64,000 bases of DNA from Gemmatimonadaceae bacterium (GTDB taxonomy: Bacteria > Gemmatimonadota > Gemmatimonadetes > Gemmatimonadales > Gemmatimonadaceae): NCBI GenBank assembly GCA_022843265.1, contig JALHNZ010000002.1, positions 62,001 to 126,000 on the forward strand. The letters are read 5' to 3'. The notes beneath the pieces are model-generated. The model saw only the letters and a program-made list of their open reading frames with translations, was not told the DNA's origin and ran no database searches. Both the position numbers and the translations under genes were made by a program. Shown here piece by piece: positions 26,849 through 35,545 of this stretch; position 1 is the stretch's first letter, and each line of letters starts with the position of its first letter.

Positions 26849-29599
26849 TCAACGACGTGCGCGCGCCATGAACGGCGCCGCAGCAATCGTTCCGCACGGC
26901 ATTGACGCACTGCGGATTGCAAAACCACCGGTCTGATTGTCATCGGCCCAAAACGCGGGCTTGAGTCCGTTCACGCACTCGGCCTGCGTACCAAACGCAA
27001 AACCTTCGTTGTTGAAGTTGCCGAGTGATGCCGGGCGCGCAAATCGACGCGGGGCCTGAAAACGTCCGCGGGTTGGCGAACCTGTCGCCACGTCGATCTC
27101 GAGCACACCCATGGTGGTGCCGCATCCGTCATCACAGATGGCCCACAGGTACTTGGTGGTGGGATCATACTCAAGTCCCATCACGCCCGGATAACCAGTG
27201 GTGATCGTGGCCACGCGCGTGAAACTGCTGTTGGCGTGATTCAATGCAAACGCGTAGATGACGCCGTTCGCTTCGAGCCCGACGAAGAAAATACCGGTGC
27301 CATGATCGGCGTAGTCAGCCGGGTTATACGCACGATTCTTTGATTCATCGAAGAACGCACGGTTCACCAACACGCTGTCGGGAATCCATGTGATTGCCTC
27401 AGCGCCGAGGTTGGCGCCGACTACGGGCAGATCGCTGGTCAGATTCCACTCATGCGTTGGCGTGAGCGACGTACCAGGCTGCGACACATCATAACGAAGC
27501 ACACTGTTGCGACTGACGCCGCTCACGGCGTTGTTGCGCTCTGCGGATATGTACATGCCACCGGCAGACCCACCTGCTGCGAATGTCACACCTTCGGCGT
27601 CAACATCACCCGTGCCGTCGAGATAGCGCAGCAGTTTACCAGTTGCCCAGTTGTTGGCTGGGTCAGGCGTCCAGAGACCACCGCTGAAGATCAAGCGGTA
27701 CAGGCTGCCGGGACCATTCTTTGACGCCCACAGCACAGACGGATTGCCACCGGTGGCGCTTTCGAAGGTAAGGCCACTCATGTTCGTTCCGAACACGTTG
27801 GCACCAACCACCGCCTGCGTGTTGTCGCTTCCCGGCCATGGCGCACTCGGCGCGACAACGGGCGTGCAGATGTTCGCCGCACCTTTCGTCGAGACCGTAG
27901 TGCTGGCGAATGCGCCAAAACCATCCGGGCAGCGACCATACGTAATGGCGGCGTGGACCGTCCATTCATACGAGTCCACGAGTGCACCGTTGGCGTCGAA
28001 CAAGCGGGCCGCATCAGCGCCACCGAGTCCGAAACCGAGTGCCGTTTCTTCGATCACGTAAAACGCGCCCGGCGCGAGCGTTGTACCTGCCGGAATGCGT
28101 GTGGTGCGTGTGTCGTCGTTGTCCTTGACCAGATAGTTCGAGATATCAACCGGACTACCACCGGCATTGTACAACTCGATCCAATCGCCCGGCGTGCCGC
28201 CGTTTGATTCCACTTCATTCACCTTTACGGAACCAACGCAGTTATTTGCGGCGCCCTTGGTCGATGTGGTGGACGTGGAGAAGCCGCCCGTACCATCCGG
28301 ACACCGTGCGTATGTGGTCGTTGCATGCGACGTCCACGCGTACTCATCGATCAGTACGCCGGTCGCGTCAAAGATTCGCGCAGCGTCGGCCGAGCCCAAT
28401 CCGAAACCCAACGTCGTTTCTTCGATCACAAAGAACGCGCCGGGCGCAATCATAGAACCGGCGGGCAGTCGTGTAGTCCGAGCGTCATCGTTGTCCTTCA
28501 CGATGAAGCCGGAGAGATCCACCGTGGTCGTGCCTACGTTATAGAGCTCGATCCAATCACCCGGCGTGCCACCGTTCGACTCCACTTCGTTCACTTTAAT
28601 CTGCGGTCGGCAGTCATTCGCTGCGCCCTTGGTCACGCTCGACATCGTGACGAACGGGCCGCTGCCGTTGGGGCAACGGCCGTAGGTGGTGCTGGCATGC
28701 GCGGTCCATCCGTACGAATCAACGCGCGCACCAAACTGGTTGGACAACCGTACGGAATCGGCGGCGCCAAGTCCGTAGTTGAACGTGGCTTCTTCAACCA
28801 CAAGATGTGCGCCCGCGGCAATCGTGGTGCCAGTTGCAAAGCGGAAGGTGCGCGAGTCGTCGTTGTCCTTGAGCGCCCACCCGGACAGATCAACCGTTGT
28901 GTTCGTGGCGTTGAATAACTCGACCCAGTCGCCGGGCGTACCGCCGCTTGATTCGACTTCGTTAATGCGAATGCCCGGCGGTGCATTCACCGTAACGGTG
29001 AGTGTGCCCGTTCGGCCGCCGGCGGCGGCAGTGAGCTGCGTGGTGCCGGGCGCTACCGCTGTGACCACGCCCGCAGTGGAGACCGTGGCCACGGTCGTTG
29101 TGGCTGACGTCCACGTAACAGTACCCGTCGGAAACGCCGCTCCAAACTGATCACGACCGGTGGCCGTGGCCAGCGACGATTCACCGAGCGCGAGGCTCGC
29201 ACTGGGCAGAGCGACCACGATTGTGGTCAGCGCTGGCGGTGGCGGCGTCACGGTGAGCGCCTGCGTTCCCGAAATGCTTCCGGATGTCGCGGTGATCTGT
29301 GTGGTACCAGCGGCCACCGCGGTAATCACACCGAACTCGTTGATCGTGGCCACCGTGCTGGCAGAGGACGACCACACAATCTTGCCCGTTGCCGTCGCCG
29401 ATCCGTCACTGGCACGTCCCTGTGCAGAGGCTGAGGTGCTACGCCCGGCCTGCACCGATGTGGACGCCAGCGCAACGTCAATGGCCGAGAGGCCGGCGGG
29501 CGCCGTGGAGGTGTCAGCGCACGCCGCGACGCCCAGCGCCACCAGAAGCATGAACAGAGTACGGCGCGTGGTGGCGGCGTAACGAGTTGTCGGGATCAC
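26849..29599 (-). CDS. Large lipoprotein with two BIG2 domains, three lamin-tail domains and a propeller-like C-terminus
   Basis: GTG 29599 starts a lipoprotein signal (TTRRTLFMLLVALGVAAC); the frame extends to 29689 without a better start. In order: two bacterial Ig-like (BIG2) domains (SASTVATINEFGVITAVAAG and TTTVATVSTAGVVTAVAPG); three lamin-tail domains of 124 residues each, starting at KVNEVESNGGTPGDW-type segments; and about 300 residues resembling a beta-propeller or phytase/esterase-like region (GMYISAERNN, GVMGLEYDPTTKYLWAICDD, NFNNEGFAFG). It is exported and anchored outside the cell. Lamin-tail domains are found in secreted bacterial nucleases and adhesion proteins. About 916 aa. 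Confidence 0.85.
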   Translation of the reverse strand: MIPTTRYAATTRRTLFMLLVALGVAACADTSTAPAGLSAIDVALASTSVQAGRSTSASAQGRASDGSATATGKIVWSSSASTVATINEFGVITAVAAGTTQITATSGSISGTQALTVTPPPPALTTIVVALPSASLALGESSLATATGRDQFGAAFPTGTVTWTSATTTVATVSTAGVVTAVAPGTTQLTAAAGGRTGTLTVTVNAPPGIRINEVESSGGTPGDWVELFNATNTTVDLSGWALKDNDDSRTFRFATGTTIAAGAHLVVEEATFNYGLGAADSVRLSNQFGARVDSYGWTAHASTTYGRCPNGSGPFVTMSSVTKGAANDCRPQIKVNEVESNGGTPGDWIELYNVGTTTVDLSGFIVKDNDDARTTRLPAGSMIAPGAFFVIEETTLGFGLGSADAARIFDATGVLIDEYAWTSHATTTYARCPDGTGGFSTSTTSTKGAANNCVGSVKVNEVESNGGTPGDWIELYNAGGSPVDISNYLVKDNDDTRTTRIPAGTTLAPGAFYVIEETALGFGLGGADAARLFDANGALVDSYEWTVHAAITYGRCPDGFGAFASTTVSTKGAANICTPVVAPSAPWPGSDNTQAVVGANVFGTNMSGLTFESATGGNPSVLWASKNGPGSLYRLIFSGGLWTPDPANNWATGKLLRYLDGTGDVDAEGVTFAAGGSAGGMYISAERNNAVSGVSRNSVLRYDVSQPGTSLTPTHEWNLTSDLPVVGANLGAEAITWIPDSVLVNRAFFDESKNRAYNPADYADHGTGIFFVGLEANGVIYAFALNHANSSFTRVATITTGYPGVMGLEYDPTTKYLWAICDDGCGTTMGVLEIDVATGSPTRGRFQAPRRFARPASLGNFNNEGFAFGTQAECVNGLKPAFWADDNQTGGFAIRSASMPCGTIAAAPFMARARR
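27857..28972 (-). repeat. Three tandem 372-bp lamin-tail repeats
   Basis: Unit 1 spans 28972-28601, unit 2 28600-28229 and unit 3 28228-27857. Each is 124 codons with the pattern NEVES.GGTPGDW.ELYN, KDNDD.RT, VIEET..G.GLG.AD and STKGAAN.C. The exact period and the stronger similarity of units 2 and 3 indicate successive duplication. Confidence 0.9.
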
Positions 29600-29816
29600 G
29601 GACGGTCCGGAAAGGCAGCGCGCCTGCGCTGATGACCAATGGCGGGCGGTTCGCGTCTGTTCAGAGACCGAACCGCCGAGGAGCGCCAAACGTCGGTGCC
29701 TTCTGAAACAACATCACCTCGCAGTGGTCACGGACGCGTAACGCGCCCGGCTGAGGTCGCTACTCCACGCAGCTCACCCGTCGCAGGGGAACATCAGTCC
29801 TCGCGACGTAGTCTGC

Positions 29817-30608
29817 TCAAAGCGAACGACACTGCTCTTCTTTCTCGCCGGCGGTATTCGATCCGCCAGTCGGCGCCGGCGAATTTTCTTTGCACTGGAG
29901 CGACTGTGCAATCCGGTTTGATGTGAGACGTACACCACCAATGTTCTTGAAGACCTGGAAGTCGCTGCCGACGTCGTTGCCATTGGCGACGAGCGCGCCG
30001 CGATTTTCTTCCAGCTGCAGGTTGCCACGCACGAAGCTGTTGGAAATCTCTACTGCGTTGCCCTGCTTCACCTGCAGATCGCCATGCACGCGAATGCCCG
30101 TTGCAACGAGCGACACGCCAGACTCTTCGAGCTGCAGGTTGCCGTCGATGATGGCATTCTCCACGCGAACGGAGGCGCGACGCTTGACCTGTACATCACC
30201 GTCAACGAACGCACCGTTTCGCACCGACACGCTCAGTGCGTCTTCGGCCTGAATGTTTCCGTCAACACGCGCGGCGTCGACAATGAGCGTGGCACCAGAG
30301 GCGACTTTCACATCCCCCCGCACTCGCGTGCCATTGAGCGTGCACGAGGCGCCGTTCGGTACCGACACTTGTTCCACCGAGATGGCTCCCAACGTGCCGT
30401 TGCAGCGTGAGGCCGAGGTGCCGTTGCTGCCTGTGGGTCCGGTGTTTCCGCTGGTGGTGCCGCTTCCGCCACGCGAGTTGGTGGCCGCGAAACCGGCGTC
30501 GGGTTCCGAGGGCGTATCCGAACCGCACGCTGCTGCGGACATGACCAGGAACGACGCACAGACGTTGCGAACAACAGTAGCAGAACGGCGGAATGTCTTG
30601 GCCAACAT
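29817..30608 (-). CDS. Lipoprotein with repeated beta-helix-type motif
   Basis: ATG 30608 starts FRRSATVVRNVCASFLVMSAAAC, a lipoprotein signal (the frame runs to 30650). A low-complexity Gly/Ser/Thr linker follows, then eight turns of about 22 residues with the theme V.G[DN][VIL]Q[VL][KE] (RGDVKV, DGNIQA, DGDVQV, DGNLQL, HGDLQV, RGNLQL, GSDFQV, AQSLQC). This regular strand spacing predicts a right-handed beta-solenoid, somewhat like a bactofilin or pectate-lyase-type core. The last turns include a Cys that may pair with an early Cys (NGASCTLNG). No enzymatic signature is seen; a structural or adhesive role is plausible. Confidence 0.7.
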   Translation of the reverse strand: MLAKTFRRSATVVRNVCASFLVMSAAACGSDTPSEPDAGFAATNSRGGSGTTSGNTGPTGSNGTSASRCNGTLGAISVEQVSVPNGASCTLNGTRVRGDVKVASGATLIVDAARVDGNIQAEDALSVSVRNGAFVDGDVQVKRRASVRVENAIIDGNLQLEESGVSLVATGIRVHGDLQVKQGNAVEISNSFVRGNLQLEENRGALVANGNDVGSDFQVFKNIGGVRLTSNRIAQSLQCKENSPAPTGGSNTAGEKEEQCRSL

Positions 30609-30725
30609 GAGACGGGTACTCCGTGCGTGGAAGGATGCGTCAGTCGCCACTAACGTCGCACCGCCTCGCCAACGCCCGCCGTGGCCCGCATCACCAGCTA
30701 GTTGGTAACACGGATCACAGTGCCC

Positions 30726-31274
30726 TCAGGCAGTAGTCTGCACCGAGTGTGGGACCACGTCGCCACTGAACATCACACCCCCAATCGTGACATAGAGCGT
30801 GCCGTCCGTGACCGTCACATCGATCTTCATGCGACGATCCAATTGCTCGACCAACGCCGCAATAAGGTCGCGATCGATCGCGAAGAGTGTGATCTGCTCG
30901 GCACGATGAATGCGCTCGCCCACGTAGCCACGCAACACGATGAGCGGATCGCGATGTGTATAGATCGCAACACGCGCCGCCGCCTTGCTTGCCTTGTGCA
31001 ACCGCGCGGCATCTGGTGCACCAATCTCGATCCACGCTTGCAAGGCGCCCGTGAGATCACGTACGGCAATCGTAGGGTCTTCCGGATCGGACACGCCGCG
31101 TGAGAACGTGATGCCATCTGTGTATTCAAGACAGTAGGCGAGCACGCGAGCCACGAAGTACTCAGGTGACTCAGACGGGTGCATGGGCACCCGTAGCGCC
31201 AGCGTTTCGTACACATGCCGGTCCACGTGCGACAGCGCGATATCGAGCGTGTACAATGTTGAGGTGAGCGCCAC
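30726..31274 (-). CDS. yaeQ: YaeQ family protein
   Basis: 182 aa, matching YaeQ closely in length and motifs: ALTSTLYTLDIALSHVDRHVYE at the start, SPEYFVARVLAYCLEYTDGITFSRGVSDPEDPTI in the middle and LYVTIGGV near the end. YaeQ has a PD-(D/E)XK nuclease-like fold; its function is not settled. It starts 3 nt after the flavoprotein stop, so the two are co-transcribed. Confidence 0.94.
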   Translation of the reverse strand: MALTSTLYTLDIALSHVDRHVYETLALRVPMHPSESPEYFVARVLAYCLEYTDGITFSRGVSDPEDPTIAVRDLTGALQAWIEIGAPDAARLHKASKAAARVAIYTHRDPLIVLRGYVGERIHRAEQITLFAIDRDLIAALVEQLDRRMKIDVTVTDGTLYVTIGGVMFSGDVVPHSVQTTA

Positions 31275-31277
31275 TCG

Positions 31278-32525
31278 CTACTCCGCTGCCGTATCTGTGG
31301 GTGTTGTTTCGCGAGCGGCGGCCATTCCCGCCGAACGACCGGTCGACCACGCCCACAAAAAGTTGTATCCACCGATCGGCCCAAAGGCGTCGAGCACCTC
31401 ACCACACAAATACAGTCCGGGGTGTCTACGGCTCTCCATGGTGCGTGGATGCACTTCGCTCAGCGCCACACCACCGCCGGTGACCTCGGCCTTCTTGTAG
31501 CCTTCGTCGCCGTTCCACGGCAGTTCGCCGCGCACGAGCGTGTCAATCAGTCGTCGACGCTCCTCGCGGCGCAGCTCGGACAGTACGCGTGTGGCATCGA
31601 CACCCGCGTCTGCCAGTAGCACGGTAGCCAGCCGATCCGGCAGCATGGCACGCAACGCGCCTGTCACGGTGCGTGCACCCTGCGGTTTGAGCGCAGCTTC
31701 CCACTCCGTATCACCCCACGGTGTCCACTGCACATGCACGCGCGCGGCCGAACTGTGACCGGCGCGCGCGCGTACGGCCACGTGCGAAACGTTGAGCACC
31801 GACGGTCCACTATACCCATGATGCGTAAACAGAAATCCTCCGCTGGCCTGCGCGGCGTGCGCATCACTTCGCGCCGTCATGGACACAGAGAGCGAAATGC
31901 CCGCCAGCGCGTTGAACGCCGGCGAGTTGGTGCTCAGCGGTGTGAGCGCCGCGTAGGTGGGGTGCATCGTGTGTCCGAGCCGAGCGAGCATGTTGAGCCC
32001 TGCACCGTCGCTGCCCGTGTTGGGCACCGAGAGTCCGCCGGTGGCCACGATCACCGCGTCGGCCAGAATCGGTTCGCCATTGTCCACCAGCACTTCCCAC
32101 CGACCGTCTACCGGTGAGATGCCAGTCACTCGTGTTTCCATGCGCGTGCGCACGCCGCATTCGCGTGCGTAGTGCAGCAACCCATCGCGCACATCACGCG
32201 CTCTGTGCGACGCGGGGAACAGTTTCGCTGACTCCACCTCTTCCTCGAGCGGAATGCCAAGCGTGTCTTCGAAGAACGCACGCTGTTCCGCGAGCGGCCA
32301 GGCTCGTACGATTTTGCGCAAGAGATTGGGCGACGAATCGGTCACAAAGCGCGATTCATCCACGCGTGCGGGCAGCACATTGCAGCGGCCGCCGCCGCTG
32401 ATCAGAATTTTTCGCCCGCCGTCTCGCGTGCGCTCTATCAACCACGTTTCCGCACCAGCAAGGGCGGCAAAGATGGCCGCCATTGAGCCGGCTGCGCCGG
32501 CTCCGATCACCACGACTCGCTTCAT
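31278..32525 (-). CDS. BaiN/HI0933-family FAD-dependent oxidoreductase
   Basis: ATG 32525 starts directly at the dinucleotide-binding motif (KRVVVIGAGAAGSMAAIFAA). The HI0933 signature GRKILISGGGRCNV follows, then ADAVIVATGGLSVPNTGSDGAGLNMLARLGH, and the C-terminus has GEVLDAFGPIGGYNFLWAWSTG for the FAD. 415 aa, soluble. The family includes bile-acid dehydroxylation enzyme BaiN and uncharacterised flavoproteins; the substrate here is unknown. Confidence 0.93.
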   Translation of the reverse strand: MKRVVVIGAGAAGSMAAIFAALAGAETWLIERTRDGGRKILISGGGRCNVLPARVDESRFVTDSSPNLLRKIVRAWPLAEQRAFFEDTLGIPLEEEVESAKLFPASHRARDVRDGLLHYARECGVRTRMETRVTGISPVDGRWEVLVDNGEPILADAVIVATGGLSVPNTGSDGAGLNMLARLGHTMHPTYAALTPLSTNSPAFNALAGISLSVSMTARSDAHAAQASGGFLFTHHGYSGPSVLNVSHVAVRARAGHSSAARVHVQWTPWGDTEWEAALKPQGARTVTGALRAMLPDRLATVLLADAGVDATRVLSELRREERRRLIDTLVRGELPWNGDEGYKKAEVTGGGVALSEVHPRTMESRRHPGLYLCGEVLDAFGPIGGYNFLWAWSTGRSAGMAAARETTPTDTAAE

Positions 32526-32604
32526 GGCTGAAACATAGACCACTACCGCGAGCAACGCGTACGGTCGCTCGACGCCGCCTCACCAAGCGGCGTGACGCGC
32601 GGTG

Positions 32605-32991
32605 CTACATGCTGTGCCGGTTTACCGTCAGCAGCATTTCACTCTCGGCGAGCGCGCGCACGCTGTGCGCCACGCCGGGTGCCAAGGCCAACAACTGCCC
32701 GGCCGTAAGCTCGTGTCGTTGCTCATCCACCCCAACTTCCAGACGCCCGGCGAGTACATGAATCGTGACCTGGCCCTCCGTGCGATGCTCTTTGAGGTGC
32801 CCGTCGGCGTCGAACAGAAAGAAAATCACCGTTACAGGCCCTTCTCGCACCACCGCGATCTGCCGATGTCCGGAGACGGGTGCGTGGGGTTCGGCGCGCA
32901 GATCTGCGGCAAGCGATGCGAGATCAATATGCTGAACGGGCGCGGCGAGTCGTTCTTTCGGGTGCTGGCGAAGTCGATCGATCGAATCCAT
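32605..32991 (-). CDS. Cupin domain protein
   Basis: ATG 32991 gives 128 aa; an upstream in-frame ATG at 33093 would add 34 residues rich in His/Glu with no family resemblance, so the shorter form is preferred. The beta-barrel has KEHRTEGQVTIHVLAGRLEVGVDEQRHEL and LLALAPGVAHSVRA, that is cupin motifs 1 and 2 with His/Glu metal ligands partly present. Small cupins of this type are often metal-binding sensors or isomerases; unassigned. Confidence 0.78.
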   Translation of the reverse strand: MDSIDRLRQHPKERLAAPVQHIDLASLAADLRAEPHAPVSGHRQIAVVREGPVTVIFFLFDADGHLKEHRTEGQVTIHVLAGRLEVGVDEQRHELTAGQLLALAPGVAHSVRALAESEMLLTVNRHSM

Positions 32992-33195
32992 GGCGGCACG
33001 ATCCTCGTTGGCGGGAGATCCCAGTGATACTGCGGAGAATGCCTCCGGTTCCGGGTGGTGTCCAGCGTGCTCGGAACATCGCTCGGCCTCCAACGCGTAC
33101 TTTGGAGGGAAGTCTGTCTACCTTTCAGCAGTCTCACGCGTGTTCAGCTTGCCTGACGCGCCGCATTCTCCGCACCTCTTTACTGCGGTTCGCGC

Positions 33196-34269
33196 ATGTC
33201 CCATCTGTTCACGCCCCTGACGCTGCGCTCGCTCACACTGCGTAACCGCATTGCGGTGTCGCCGATGTGCCAATACTCCAGCTCGGAGGGGCTCGCGAAT
33301 GAGTGGCACTTCGTGCACCTCGGCGCATTCGCCACCGGTGGTGCCGGCCTGATCCTCACCGAAGCGGCCGCGGTCTCGCCCGAAGGGCGCATCAGTCCCC
33401 AGGATCTTGGCATCTGGAATGACGAGCAGATTCCGTATCTGCAGCGCATCAACGATTTTGTGCGCACGCATGGCGCGGCCACTGGTATCCAGCTCGCCCA
33501 CGCCGGTCGCAAGGCGAGCACGATGCGCCCCTGGGATGGTCACGGTGCGCTCTTGCCTGCTCACGGTGGATGGAGCGATGTGTTGGCGCCGAGTGATGTT
33601 GCCTACAGCGACAAGTACCCGCAGCCACGCGCGATGACGCTCAGTGATATCGCGCGCATTCGTGAAGCGTTTGCAAAGGCCGCCGTGCGTGCGGTCACGG
33701 CCGGCTTCCAAACATGCGAGATTCACGCAGCGCACGGGTATTTGTTGCACGAGTTCATGTCGCCACTTTCGAACAGGCGCGACGATGCCTACGGCGGATC
33801 ATTTGAGAATCGCGTGCGACTCACGCTTGAAATCGCCGCTGATGTGCGCGCAGTCTGGCCGCAGGATCTACCTGTGATCGTGCGCATCTCCGCCACCGAC
33901 TGGGCGGACGGCGGATGGACGCTGGACGAATCGGTGCAACTCGCCATGCAGCTTCGCCAGATCGGCATTGACTTGATCGATTGTTCATCGGGCGGACTGG
34001 TGCCGCACCAACAGATCACGGTTGGTCCGGGCTATCAAGTGCCGTTTGCGCGTCGCATCAAACACGACGCCAACATTGCGACGGGTGCCGTAGGACTGAT
34101 TACCGAACCCGCGCAGGCCGAAAAAATCGTCGCTGACGCTGACGCCGATCTGGTGCTGCTGGCGCGCGAAATGCTACGCAATCCACACTGGCCGCTCCTG
34201 GCGGCCCACGCTCTCGGAGCAGAGGCCGCTCCCTGGCCACCGCAGTACGTGCGGGCAGCGCCTCGCTAG
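33196..34269 (+). CDS. YqjM-like NADH:flavin oxidoreductase (old yellow enzyme family)
   Basis: 357 aa TIM barrel. Class III OYE landmarks: SPMCQYS with Cys25 (redox-tuning Cys of YqjM), GIQLAHAGRKAS, CEIHAAHGYLLHEFMSPLSNRR (substrate-binding His pair) and ADADLVLLAREMLRNPHWP near the end. It reduces activated C=C bonds of enones with FMN and NAD(P)H and may act in stress detoxification. It is flanked by a divergent cupin gene and followed by an amidohydrolase with a separate ribosome binding site. Confidence 0.94.
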   Translation: MSHLFTPLTLRSLTLRNRIAVSPMCQYSSSEGLANEWHFVHLGAFATGGAGLILTEAAAVSPEGRISPQDLGIWNDEQIPYLQRINDFVRTHGAATGIQLAHAGRKASTMRPWDGHGALLPAHGGWSDVLAPSDVAYSDKYPQPRAMTLSDIARIREAFAKAAVRAVTAGFQTCEIHAAHGYLLHEFMSPLSNRRDDAYGGSFENRVRLTLEIAADVRAVWPQDLPVIVRISATDWADGGWTLDESVQLAMQLRQIGIDLIDCSSGGLVPHQQITVGPGYQVPFARRIKHDANIATGAVGLITEPAQAEKIVADADADLVLLAREMLRNPHWPLLAAHALGAEAAPWPPQYVRAAPR

Positions 34270-34321
34270 CGCTGCACGTAGACTCAGGCAGATTGCAGCT
34301 GTCTCTCTTCAAGGAAAAATC

Positions 34322-35542
34322 ATGGTGCGTGTTTCAGCCGCCGCGCTCGCGGCAATCGTGATGTTCAGCGCCGTTGCGGTGGCGCAGCAACCACCGGCCG
34401 GCGGTGGGGGCGGGTTTCGTGGCGGCACCGCGATCAAGCCCGGCGAAGCCTGTCCACCGGGCACCACGGAAATCAGGCCGCTCAACTGCATGGCGCCCGA
34501 AGGGCCAATTCCGAGCATTGTGGACTATCGCCCGCGCAACACGCTCATTGTGCCCGAACACAAAATTCCGCGCGCCAAGTTTCCCGTCATCGACTTTCAC
34601 GGTCATCCGGGCGGCAATCTCGCCTCAGTGGAGAGCATTGAGCGCATGGGACGTCAGCTCGACAGTCTCAACATTCGCATGATGATTGCGGCTGAGAACA
34701 TGTCGGGCGAGCGATTGCAGCGTGCGATGTCGGTAATTCAGGCGTCACCGACGATGAAAGATCGTGTGCGCGTGCTCACAGGGATCAACTTTTCAAACGT
34801 GGGTCCGGGATGGGCCGCGCGTGCGGTTGCCCAGCTCGAAGCCGATGTGGCAGCGGGCGCCGTTGGTGTTGGCGAGATTGGAAAGGGATTTGGTCTGAGC
34901 ACCAGAAAGGCCGACGGCACGCGCCTGCGCATTGACGATCCGGAGCTCGATCCGATCTGGGAAGCATGCGCGCGCTTGCAGTTGCCCGTGTTCATTCACA
35001 CGGCCGACCCGCAGGAGTTCTGGAACGAGATTGATTTCAACAACGAGCGCTGGCTGGAGCTTGCCCTCTTCCCCAATCGCCGTTATCCGGCCGAAACGAA
35101 CCCAAGCTTTGAACAGCTCGCGACGGAACGTGATAACCTGTTCAAGAAACACAGGAACACCACGTTCGTCACGGCGCATCTCGGTTGGCACGCCAATGAT
35201 CTGGGACGACTTGCAAAACTGATGACCGAAGCGCCGAACGTGCATGCTGAAGTTGGTGCCGTGCTGTACGACATCGGCCGTCAACCACGTGCGGCGCGCG
35301 AGTTTTTTATCAAGTTCCAGGATCGCATCCTGTTTGGCAAAGACTCCTACCAGCCGGTGGAGTACCCGTATTACTGGCGTGTATTTGAAACGGCGGACGA
35401 CTACTTCGACTACTATCGCGACTACCACGCGTTCTGGAAGTTGTATGGCATTGACCTTCCAGATGATGTGCTCAAGAAGGTGTACTTCCAGAACGCGCTG
35501 CGTATCATGCCCAAGGTGTCAACCGCAGGCTTTCCGCAGTAA
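34322..35542 (+). CDS. Secreted amidohydrolase (Amidohydro_2 family)
   Basis: ATG 34322 follows AAGGA with good spacing and begins a signal peptide (AAALAAIVMFSAVAVAQ) and a short Gly-rich linker. The TIM-barrel has FPVIDFHGHPGGN (HxH metal site), GAVGVGEIGKGFGLS, LPVFIHTADPQEFW (metal His), TTFVTAHLGWHAND (His) and DRILFGKDSYQP (Asp). This resembles the decarboxylase/lactonase-type amidohydrolases. 406 aa; substrate unknown. Convergent with the eRF1-like gene (3-bp gap). Confidence 0.9.
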   Translation: MVRVSAAALAAIVMFSAVAVAQQPPAGGGGGFRGGTAIKPGEACPPGTTEIRPLNCMAPEGPIPSIVDYRPRNTLIVPEHKIPRAKFPVIDFHGHPGGNLASVESIERMGRQLDSLNIRMMIAAENMSGERLQRAMSVIQASPTMKDRVRVLTGINFSNVGPGWAARAVAQLEADVAAGAVGVGEIGKGFGLSTRKADGTRLRIDDPELDPIWEACARLQLPVFIHTADPQEFWNEIDFNNERWLELALFPNRRYPAETNPSFEQLATERDNLFKKHRNTTFVTAHLGWHANDLGRLAKLMTEAPNVHAEVGAVLYDIGRQPRAAREFFIKFQDRILFGKDSYQPVEYPYYWRVFETADDYFDYYRDYHAFWKLYGIDLPDDVLKKVYFQNALRIMPKVSTAGFPQ

Positions 35543-35545
35543 CAC

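Noticed and set aside
34270-34300. GCTGCA...TGCAGC inverted repeat between the ene-reductase and amidohydrolase genes
   Set aside because: Six-bp arms with a 17-nt loop and no T tract; likely chance.
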